Source: Aquarana catesbeiana
Lineage: Eukaryota > Chordata > Amphibia > Anura > Ranidae
Length of the DNA stretch: 64,000 nucleotides
Assembly (NCBI RefSeq): GCF_042186555.1
Contig: NC_133336.1
Coordinates: 34,597,082 to 34,661,081, forward strand
Direction: 5' to 3'
A model generated the notes under the pieces. That model saw only the letters and a list, made by a program, of their open reading frames with translations. It did no database searches and had not been told where the DNA came from. Positions 11,370-20,579 of the stretch are shown piece by piece. Made by a program: the position numbers and the translations under genes. The number at the start of each line of letters is the position of its first letter. Within the stretch, counting starts at the first letter, position 1.

Positions 11370-11939
11370 TGTGTATGTGATGCTGCATAGCATGGCCACC
11401 CTGTTGCAGTAAAACTGCTATAGGGCGGTCGGCAAGTGGTTATAAAGCATTTAAGTGTTCAGTAATTGTAAAAGGAAAGCTAGATGTAATTTAGTCCTTT
11501 TTAAGTTACCAGGAGGCTTCAAGTTACAGGAGAAGGCTGGTTAGCATAGAGGTATAAGGTCAGAGAAGGGTAACTTAAAGAATAAGGATTCCCAAAAAAG
11601 GACAATCTACACATGACAAGGCAGTAATATTGGTGCTGGGGTGTTTATATTCCCTGTTAGTTGAGATTTGGAGTGTTCTCCTTGCTGGAGAGGAAGCTGT
11701 AAATGAGAACCTGCAGTGTGAGGATCTCCCTGCTTCATTCATTTTGTGGATATACATTTTCCTGCTTCCTTTTGAATATTCCCTACCAGTCATTGGGGGC
11801 AACACTGACATATGGGAGCAAAACCCTAATCTCTACAATGATGGCTGCACCGGCACAAAGATACAGTGCAGTAAAAGGCATTATATGGTAGTAGTGTGGA
11901 AAAGATTAGCTTCAGAAATGGTACAGGTAACACTGGAGA

Positions 11940-12125
11940 CTGTTACTTTAAATATGGGGGGTTGGAGAGTGCAAAAACCTGGTGCAACTCTGCATAGTAA
12001 CCAATCGGCTTCCTTTTGTTTTTTTTTGTTTAAACTTAATTGAACAAGCTGAAGTTAGAAGCTTATTGGCTGCCATGCACAGCTGCACCAGATTTTGCAG
12101 TTTTAGTAAATCAACCCCAAATAGT
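11940..12125. mobile_element. MITE with GGAGAGTGCAAAA ends
   Basis: Left GGTTGGAGAGTGCAAAAACC and right TTGCAGTTTTAGTAAATCAA are near-complementary. A second copy lies at 61868-62031. It sits in the PPP2R1A-like intron 2; the rest of 11444-12277 holds nothing else I recognise. Confidence 0.6.
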
Positions 12126-12277
12126 GTGCTTTTATATATTAAAAATTGTTACTAACATATTGATGAACTGTGGAGGGGTTTAAATGAGAGGGACGGGCAA
12201 AGATCTTCTGGCCATACTTCTGTGAGCTCCTGAAAGGCAGAGCACAGAGCAGTGACTGACATTCCTTTGTCTTGCAG

Positions 12278-12378
12278 ATACGATCTATGATGAAGATGAA
12301 GTTCTGCTGGCTTTGGCTGATAAATTGGGGTCCTTTACTTCACTGGTTGGGGGACCAGAGTATGTACACTGCTTACTG
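12278..12378 (+). pseudogene. PPP2R1A-like exon 3
   Basis: Acceptor CTTTGTCTTGCAG and donor CTG|GTAGGTG bound 101 nt. With the last base of exon 2 it encodes DTIYDEDEVLLALADKLGSF then TSLVGGPEYVHCLL, an ungapped match to the PP2A scaffold family. Reading phase agrees with exon 2. It is the last recognisable exon of this fragment; a Tc1 element starts 240 bp downstream. Confidence 0.88.
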
Positions 12379-12618
12379 GTAGGTGTCCCTAAATCTACTG
12401 CCCTTATTTCTGATTTATAAGACCTTTTCATCTATATCCCAACCCAACCAGCCACGTACAGACCTCAGCAGTCCGTAGTGGGAACATTGATTAGGGTAAT
12501 CGTATTGATCTCTACTAGCCTCATGTAACGTGTTCCCAGCTTCAAATTTTGTCTTCTACAGCATCTTCCCCACCTCCATTTCCTCTATTAGGTCTGCAGT
12601 CCCCTTAGGCATTATGTA

Positions 12619-14233
12619 CAGTATCTCACAAAAGTGAGTACACCCCTCACATGTTTGTAAATATTTTATTCTATCTTTTCATGTGACAACACTGAAGAAA
12701 TGACACTTTGCTACAATGTAAAGTAGTGAGTGTACAGCTTGTATAACAGTGTAAATTTGCTGTCCCCTCAAAATAACTCAACACACAGTCATTAATGTCT
12801 AAACCGCTGGCAACAAAAGTGAGTACACCCCTAAGTGAAAAGGTCCAAATTGCACCCAAAGTGTCAATATTTTGTGTGGCCACCATTATTTTCCAGCACT
12901 GCCTTAACCCGCTTGGGCATGGAGTTCACCAGAGCTTCACAGGTTGCCACTGGAGTCCTCTTCCACTCCTCCATGACAACATCACGGAGCTTGTGGATGT
13001 TAGAGACCTTGCGCTTCTCCACCTTCTGTTTGAGGATGCGCCACAGATGATCAATAGGGTTTAAGTCTGGAGACATGCTTGGCCAGTCCATCACCTTTAC
13101 CCTCAGCTACTTTAGCAAGGCAGTGGTCATCTTGGAGGTGTGTTTGGGGTCATTATCATGTTGGAATACTGCCCTGCGGCCCAACCTCCAAAGGGAGGGG
13201 ATCATGCTCTGCTTCAGTATGTCACAGTACATGTTGGCATTCATGGTTCCCTCAATGAACTGTAGTTCCCCAGTGCTGGCTGCACTTATGTAGCCCCAGA
13301 CCATGACACTCCCACCACCATGCTATAGCAAGACACACTTGTCTTTGTACTCCTCACCTGGTTGCCACCACACACACTTGACCCCATCTGAACCAAATCT
13401 GAACCATTGAACCCATCTGAACCAAATACGTTTATCCTTAGTCTGCTTGTCTTCAGCAAACTGTTTGCGGGCTTTCTTGTGCATCTTCTTTAGAAGAGGC
13501 TTCCATCTGGGACAACAGCCATGTAGACCAATTTAATGCAGTGTGCGGCGTATGGTCTAAGCATTGACAGGCTGACATCCAACCCATTCAATCTCTACAG
13601 CAATGCTGGCAGCACTCATACGTCTATTTCCCAAAGACAACCTTCTGGATACGACGCTGAGCACGTGCGCTCAACTTCTTTGGTCGACCATGGTGAGGCC
13701 TGTTCTGAGTGGAACCTGTCCTGTTAAACCGCTGTATCGTCTTGGTCACCGTGCTGCAGCTCAGTTTCAGGGTCTTGGCAATCTTCTTGTAGCCTAGGCC
13801 ATCTTTATGTAGGGCAACAATTCTTTTTTCAGATCCTCGTTTTTTGCCATGAGGTGCCATGTTGAACTTCCAGTGACCAGTATGAGAGAGTGAGAGTGAT
13901 AACACCAAATTTAACACACCTGCTCTCCATTCACACCTGAGACCTTGTAACACTAATAAGTCACATGACACCGGGGAGGGTAAAATGGCTAATTGGGCCC
14001 AATTTGGACATTTTCACTTAGGGTTGGACTCACTTTTGTTGCCAGCAGTTTAGACATTAATGGCTGTGTGTTGAGTTATTTTGAGGGGACAGAAAATTTA
14101 CACTGTTGTACAAGCTGTACACTCACTACTTTACATTGTAGCAAAGTGTCATTTCTTCAGTGATGTCACATGAAAAGATAGAATAAAATATTTATAAAAA
14201 TGTGAGGGGTGTACTCACTTTTGTGAGTTACTG
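12619..14233 (-). mobile_element. Tc1/mariner element with decayed transposase
   Basis: A 1,615-bp element flanked by TA on both sides (12617-12618, 14234-14235), with inverted repeats of about 235 bp beginning CAGTATCTCACAAAAGTGAG. Transposase remnants are on the minus strand. The helix-turn-helix part starts at 13859 (MAPHGKKRGSEKR, GYKKIAKTLKLSCSTVTKTI, GRPKKLSARAQ). The catalytic part reads FQHDNDPKHTSK near 13150 and WPSMSPDLNPIDHLW near 13080, ending ENNGGHTKY near 12864. Frameshifts separate the parts, and the segment that should carry the first catalytic Asp (SDESK in relatives) has been overwritten by a local duplication near 13390-13430. The last catalytic position of relatives (NPIEHLW) reads NPIDHLW. 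It cannot make an active transposase. Confidence 0.95.
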
Positions 14234-14235
14234 TA

Positions 14236-16107
14236 TATACACATAGACATGGTAGTGGCTTGGGGGGTCTGAACGAGGAAGGAGGAAGTCAAAAATCTTT
14301 CTCCTTCCACCGAGATTCTCTCTTCAATCCCCGATTCTCCACCTCTGAATCTGGGAGGGTGAATTCTGACACAGATCGCCAGTGAAGTGCTGAGATCACA
14401 GCTTCATAAACTGGCTGTTTCTGTCAGGCAATCACAGCTTCTCTGTGCGCGGAGATGATCGGGGAGAACATGTCTCCCCCGATCATCTCTGTTTCATAAA
14501 CTGTTAATGGACTGTGATCAGCGGTGATCCTTGGAATCAACACTGATCAGTTTCATAAACGGACACCTGTGTAGTATATAACTGTTATATATTGGCTACA
14601 GCACAAATAGACAGATCAAGGCCAAGACATCACTATGAGGTAAGTAGTATGTAACATTTGTCGTATGACAATATTGTAAAACAATACCTGGGCATGATGT
14701 AATTAATTATCTTTGAATAATTATAGTTCAGCCGTGTATGAAAATAATAACAATGTGTACACCTATGTCAACCATTGAAGAGCTAACAAATGCAATAAAG
14801 AGAGTGTAAAATCAACAATCTGTATCTGCGTGGTTATTTATACCCAGCTCAGGGGAGTTGTGAATGAGGAAAAGGGTGGTCTCACACTAGACTGCCTTTT
14901 GGAAGAAGTCTGTTAAGACGAAACGTACATCAGGCAAGGCACAGAAAATAGTGGTGACGTCAGCACGCCCATGGAAGGTTGTAGGACGGATTGTGTCTAT
15001 TTCAATGCTTGTTTGTATCCTTGCTGCTGTAAATAGATGTTAAATAAATCCTCTTTGATCCTACTGGATGTTGTGCAATGAGATTGTTTTCTCATTGTTA
15101 TGTGGAATCCTCTGGTTTGAGACTGTCCTGGATGAGCCCATGAGGTGCTTCCCAGCATTGCTATCTTAAAAGACGATTGGAGAAGGGAAAGCTAGCCCAA
15201 ACCTAACGTGAGAGGTGAAGCTCACTAAGGCAGTTAATGACCTTCATAGATCTGAGATTCTGATAACAGGTTATGTGTGTTTGAACTGGAAGGGGGGCAC
15301 TGGGTATTAATTCACTGAAGTTGAAATAGGAGTCACCTGGCACTGGTTGGATCTCTACTTATTTTTTTTGACTATATTTTTATGTGAATAACACTTTTTC
15401 CTATCTTGTGCGCTATATTCTTGCATTCACATTGCATGATTATATTTGTTCTGTGGTGTTTGATTAATGTTATAATTGTTGGTTAATACAACATTTATAC
15501 ATGTTTGAGTTGTGTATTCTACACATATGGCAGCACAACACTGTTCTTTTGGTCTCACACTAGACCAGAGGAGATACCCTACTCAATAGCCTGTCTCTGA
15601 CCAATTGGGGGCTAGGTATGGAGAGCCTAGCTAATTGGCCCAGAGTTTGGTCATTTTTCCAGGACCTTCCCTATGTTGATTTACCAGTTTTTCATGAAGT
15701 AGAATATCATTAAAAGCTTTCACCCGCAAGGCATGGGAAGGAGGGGTTAAAAAATAAACAGGTAGTGGCAACATAAGTAGGAGTGTAGAATTCCTCATCC
15801 AACCACCCCAGCAGACATGTCTTGGGTACAAAGTAAGGCTGACTTCATCAAATGTATTAATGGCATCCAGGACTGACATCCAAGAAGTTACTGCTTCCAT
15901 GGTATTATATTGCCTTCATGTCCTTCATGGTAAGCCGCTTCTAGAATGTCCCTCTCTTGATTATCCCATTCCCAAGTTTTTTATAACCATTTCAAAAAGT
16001 TAATTACACATACTATTTGTACATTTTTGACTAGAAAAACATTGAAAAATTTGAAACCAAACAATTGACATTCCCTGGCAGGTCAGGAAAGGGGATGAGG
16101 ACGAGCG
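14236..16107. other. Unassigned intergenic sequence
   Basis: No gene recognised. A clean hairpin lies at 14452-14489 (GAGATGATCGGGGAGA against TCTCCCCCGATCATCTC). Text around 14920-15070 (AGACGAAACGTACATCAGG, then TAAATAAATCCTC) resembles the end of a dispersed retroelement, but I cannot name it. Confidence 0.4.
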
Positions 16108-16131
16108 CCCCCCCCCCCCCCCCCCCCCCCC
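16108..16131. repeat. Poly-C tract of about 24
   Basis: Uninterrupted C run shortly before the 38-bp array; G-run/i-motif candidate and a likely site of length error. Confidence 0.95.
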
Positions 16132-16210
16132 TCCTGAACTGTACCAGGCCGCATGCCCTCAACATGGGGGGGTTGATGAGGACAAGGGCCTCTTCCCGAC
16201 AACCCTGCTC

Positions 16211-16706
16211 CATCCAATGACACACTGCCAATGCAGGGTCATTATTTCTATCCAATGACACACTGCCGATGCAGGGTCATTATTTCCATCCAATGACACA
16301 CTGCCGATGCAGGGTCATTTTCTCCATCCAATGACACACTGCCGATGCAGGGTCATTTTCTCCATCCAATGACACACTGCCGATGCAGGGTCATTTTCTC
16401 CATGCAATGACACACTGCCGATGCAGGGTCATTTTCTCCATGCAATGACACACTGCCGATGCAGGGTCTAACTCTCCATCCAATGACACACTGCCGATGC
16501 AGGGTCTAACTCTCCATCCAATGACACACTGCCGATGCAGGGTCTAACTCTCCATCCAATGACACACTGCCGATGCAGGGTCTAACTCTCCATCCAATGA
16601 CACACTGCCGATGCAGGGTCTAACTCTCCATCCAATGACACACTGCCGATGCAGGGTCTAACTCTCCATCCAATGACACACTGCCGATGCAGGGTCTAAT
16701 TCTCCA
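16211..16706. repeat. 38-bp tandem array, 13 units
   Basis: Each unit contains CATCCAATGACACACTGCCG then ATGCAGGGTC. Early units end ATTTTCTC and later units TAACTCTC, a clear left-to-right change showing local homogenisation. There are no unique spacers, so it is not a CRISPR-like array. It abuts the 43-bp satellite directly. Confidence 0.95.
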
Positions 16707-19700
16707 CCCCAAACAATTGAGGCACTGAGGATGCCCTCCTAACTCCCCACAAAAAAGGTATTAAGAAATTGAGGGTGCCCTCCTACCTCTCAACGCTAAG
16801 GTATCACCCTCCACACCAAAGAATTGAGGCACAGAGAATGCCCTCCTAACTCTCCACTCCAAAGTATTAGGGAACTGAGGATGCCCTCCTACCCCTCCAC
16901 CCTAAAGTATTAAAGCACTGAGGATGCCCTCCTAACTCTCCACCCCAAGGTATTAAGGAACTGAGGATTCCCTCCTACCTCTCGACGCTAAGGTATCGAG
17001 GCACTGAGAATGCCCTCCTACCCCCTATACCCCAAAGTAATGAGAAACTGAGGATTCCCTCCTAACTCTCCACTCCAAGGTATTAAGGAACTGAGGATGC
17101 CCTCCTACCTCTCCACGCTTATGTATCGAAGCACTGAGGATGCCCTCCTACCCCTCCACCCCAAAGTATTGAGGCACTGAGGATGCCCTCCTAACTCTCC
17201 ACTCCAAGGTATTAAGGAACTGAGGATGCCTTCCTACCTCTCCACGCTATGGTATCGAGGCACTGAGGATGCCCTCCTACCTCTCCACCCCAAAGTATTG
17301 AGGCACTGAGGATGCCCTAACTCTCCACCCCAAGGTATTAAGGAACTGAGGATGTCCGCCTACCTCTCCACGCTAAGGTATCGAGGTATGGAGGATGCCT
17401 TCCTACCCCTCCACCCCAAAGTAATAAGGCACTGAGGATGCCCTCCTAACTCTCCACCTCAATTTATTAAGGAACTGAGGATGCCTTCCTACCTCTCCAG
17501 GCTATGGTATCGAGGCACTGAGGACGCCTTCCTACCCCTCCGTTCTAAAGTATTGAGGCAATGAGGATGCCCTCCTACTTCTCAACGCTAAGGTATCGAG
17601 GCACTGAGGATGCCCTCCTACCCCTCCATCCCAAAGAATTGAGGCACTGAGGATGCCCTCCTACCCCTCCACCCCAAAGTATTGAGGCACTGAGGATGCC
17701 CTCCTAACTCTCCACAAAAAAGGAATTAAGAAACTGAGGATGCCCTCCTACCCCTCCACCCCAAAGAATTGAGGCACAGGAGATGCCCTCCTAACTCTCC
17801 ACCCCAAGGTATTAAGGAATTGAGGATGTCCTCCTACCTCTCAACGCTAAGGTATCGGGGCACTGAGGATGCCCTCTTACTCCTCCACCCCAAAGAATTG
17901 AGGCACAGGAGATGCCCTCCTAACTCTCCACTCCAAGGCATTAGGGAACTGAGTATGCCCTCCTACCTCTCCACGCTAAGGTATCGAGGCACTGAGGATG
18001 CCCTCCTACCCCTCCACCCTAAAGTATTGAGGCACTGAGGATGCCCTCCTAACTCTCCACCCCAAGGTATTAAGGAACTGAGGATGCCCTCGTACCTCTC
18101 CACGCTAAGGTATCGAGGTACTGAGGATGCCCTCCTACCCCTCCACCCTAAAGTATTAAAGCACTGAGGATGCCCTCCTACCACTCCACCCCAAAATATT
18201 GAGGCACTGAGGATGTCCTCCTAACTCTCCACCCCAAGGTATTAAGCAACTGAGGATTCCCTCCTACCTCTCGACGCTAAGGTATCGAGACACTGAGAAT
18301 GCCCTCCTACCCCCTGTACCCCAAAGTAATGAGAAACTGAGGATGCCCTCCTATCTCTCCACCCCAAGTTATTAAGGAACTGAGGATGCCCTCCTACCTC
18401 TCCACGGTAAGGTATCGAGGCACTGAGGATGCCCTCCTACCCCTCCACCCCAAAGTATTGAGGCACTGAGGATTCCCTCCTAACTCTCCACAAAAAAGGA
18501 ATTAAGGAACTGAGGATGCCCTCCTACCTCTCCACGCTTATGTATCGAGGCACTGAGGATGCCCTCCTAACCCTCCACCCGAAAGTATTGAGGCACTGAG
18601 GATGCCCTCCTACATTTTCACTCCAAAGTATTGTGGCACTGAGGATGCCCTCCTAACTCTCCACTCCAAGGTATTAAGGAACTGAGGATGCCTTCCTACC
18701 TCTACACGCTAAGGTATCGAGGCACTGAGGATGCCCTCCTACCCCTCCACCCCAAAGAATTGAGGCACTGAGGATGCCCTCCTAACTCCCCACAAAAAAG
18801 GTATTAAGAAACTGAGGGTGCCCTCCTACCTCTCAACGCTAAGGTATCACCCTCCACACCAAAGAATTGAGGCACAGAGAATGCCCTCCTAACTCTCCAC
18901 TCCAAAGTATTAGGGAACTGAGGATTCCCTCCTACCTCTACACGCTAAAGTATTGTGGCACTGAGGATGCCCTCCTACCCCTCCACCCGAAAGAATTGAG
19001 GCACAGAGGATGCCCTCTAACTCTCCACTCCAAGGTATTAGGGAACTGAGGATGCCCTCCTAACTCTCCACTCCAAGGTATTAAGGAATTGAGGATGTCC
19101 TCCTACCTCTCCACGCTATGGTATCGAGGCACTGAGGATGCCTTCCTATCCCTCCACCCTAAAATATTGAGGTACTGAGGATGCCCTCCTACCCCTCCAC
19201 CCCAAAGAATTGAGGCACAGAGGATGCCCTCCTAACTCTCCACCCCAAGGTATTAAGGAACGGAGGATGTCCTCCTACCTCTTTACGCTAAGGTATCGAG
19301 GCACTGAGGATGCCCTCCTACCCCTCCACCCCAAAGTTTTGAGGTGCTGAGGATGCCCTCCTAACTCTCCACTTTAAGGTATTAAGGAACTGAGGATGCC
19401 CTCTCCATGCTAAGGTATCGAGGCACTGAGGATGCCCTCCTATCCCTCCACCCCAAGGTATTATGGAACTGAGGATGCCCTCCTACCTATCCACACTAAG
19501 GTATCGAGGCACTGAGGATGCCCTCCTACCCCTCCACCCCAAAGTATTGAGGCACTGAAGATTCCCTCCTAACTCTCCACTCAAAGGTATTAAGGAACTG
19601 AGGATGCCCTCCTACCTCTCCACGCTTATGTATCGAGGCACTGAGCATGCCCTCCTACCCCTCCACCCCAAAGTATTGAGGCACTGAGGATGCCCTCCTA

Positions 19701-19905
19701 TAGCTTCACCCCAAGGTATTAAGGAACTGAGGATGCCCTCCTACCACTCCATGCTAAGGTATCGAGGCACTGAGGATGCCCTCCTACCCCTCCACCCCTC
19801 CACCCCAAAGAATTGAGGCACTGAGGATGCCCTCCTAACTCTCCACTCCAAGGTATTGAGGAACTGAGGATGTCCTCCTACCCCTCCACCCCAAAGTATT
19901 TATAA
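16707..19905. repeat. 43-bp satellite with three-monomer higher-order repeat
   Basis: About 74 monomers of about 43 bp share GGCACTGAGGATGCCCTCCT. Three monomer types alternate: A with CCCCAAAGTATTGAGGCACT, B with CCCCAAGGTATTAAGGAACT, and C with CGCTAAGGTATCGAGGCACT. The order A-B-C recurs many times (for example 17160-17290 and 17905-18035), a higher-order period of about 129 bp with local losses and swaps. No coding potential. Confidence 0.93.
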
Positions 19906-19909
19906 GTAT

Positions 19910-20180
19910 TTATCCTCGAGCGTGCACCCTCAGACGGGGCCACTTGTTCTCCAGCTTAAAGCCTCTGACATTGGTGGCTCAGCCAACACATTCAGCTGGC
20001 TGATGCTATGCACAATTCTAATGATGTGCTGCTTTCCATTCTCCGCAGAATGGGGGTGCTCAGCACTTTAATAGGCTCTTTTCTTCTTTTATCCTCGAGC
20101 GTGCACCATCAGACGGGGCCACTTGTTCTCAGCTTAAAGCCTCTGATATCGGTGGCTCAGCCAACACATTCAGCTCTCAA
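19910..20180. repeat. Direct duplication of an approximately 90-bp segment
   Basis: TTTATCCTCGAGCGTGCACC and the following text to CCAACACATTCAGCT occur at about 19910-20000 and again at 20089-20177. Copies differ by a few bases. They lead into the hAT remnant but I see no hAT domain in them. Confidence 0.75.
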
Positions 20181-20285
20181 AAACCTGCACTGAGAGGAAT
20201 GAAGGTATAGCAATAGGTGCCACAAATACTTGCAGCCAATCTGCTAGCAGTACGCCACCAGTTGATTTCAGCAGGCAAATATCTC

Positions 20286-20577
20286 TACCCCAGTTGCTGA
20301 AAGGAAAAAATCCTGGACGGCCGCACACTGCTAAAGGCATCTTTATTTAAATGATTAAAATCCAAAAACAGTCAAATCTTATGCACAAGATTTGACTGTA
20401 TTTGGATTTGAATCGTTTAAATAAAGATGCCTTTAGAGGTGTGCGGCCGTCCAGGATTTTTTCCTTTCTTACAAATTTGAGCAGAGCTAGCACCTGCAGG
20501 ATTGTAATAGGGTGGTTGTCTTTAGCTGGTCCGGATCTTTTTGAGCTGCAATTTTTCTTTCATACCCCAGTTGCTGA
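20286..20577. mobile_element. Insertion bounded by a 15-bp target duplication, with an 80-bp-arm hairpin
   Basis: TACCCCAGTTGCTGA occurs at 20286-20300 and 20563-20577 and bounds 262 bp. Inside, arms at 20301-20380 and 20388-20467 are nearly perfect complements (AATCCTGGACGGCCGCACAC against GTGTGCGGCCGTCCAGGATT) around a 7-base loop. A 15-bp duplication suggests LINE-type retroposition; the hairpin suggests the inserted molecule was itself inverted-duplicated. Confidence 0.75.
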
Positions 20578-20579
20578 AC

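Larger units (their letters stand above)
10287..11443. repeat. TTAACCACTT-ended dispersed repeat, copy with nested MITE
   Basis: Shared words (CAATTGCGCGGTCGTGCGAC, AGAGCTCTCTTTTGGTGGTA, GTCTACAAACTATGGGA) mark a family also present at 23045, 25927, 26780, 34042 and 50561. This copy runs to GGTCGGCAAGTGGTTA near 11440. A GTTCACAC MITE (10647-10883) splits it, and a (GT)n(TA)n microsatellite lies at 11326-11369. No open frame conserved between copies was seen, so the family appears non-coding. Confidence 0.75.
5924..12378 (+). pseudogene. PPP2R1A-like 5' fragment (PP2A scaffold subunit), three exons, probably broken
   Basis: Three blocks translate into the start of the protein phosphatase 2A 65-kDa scaffold subunit, a protein of about 589 residues and 15 HEAT repeats that holds the catalytic and regulatory subunits together. 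Exon 1 gives MAAADGNDSLYPIAV, then, after a one-base shift, LNDELRNEE. Exon 2 gives LRLNSIKK...VERTRSELLPFLT. Exon 3 gives DTIYDEDEVLLALADKLGSF and then GGPEYVHCLL. The MAAADG start and the GGPEYVHCLL end fit the alpha paralogue better than beta as I recall them. Damage: an extra C near 5969 in exon 1, no GT donor at the expected end of exon 1, and a two-codon deletion in exon 2. Splice sites of exons 2 and 3 are intact. Exon 4 (PPLESLATVEE in the family) was not found before FKBP3 begins. Most likely a truncated duplicate; an assembly join or base error remains possible. Confidence 0.75.

Noticed and set aside
16211..19905. Possible CRISPR-like array
   Set aside because: Repeats are contiguous with no unique spacers, and the context is vertebrate.
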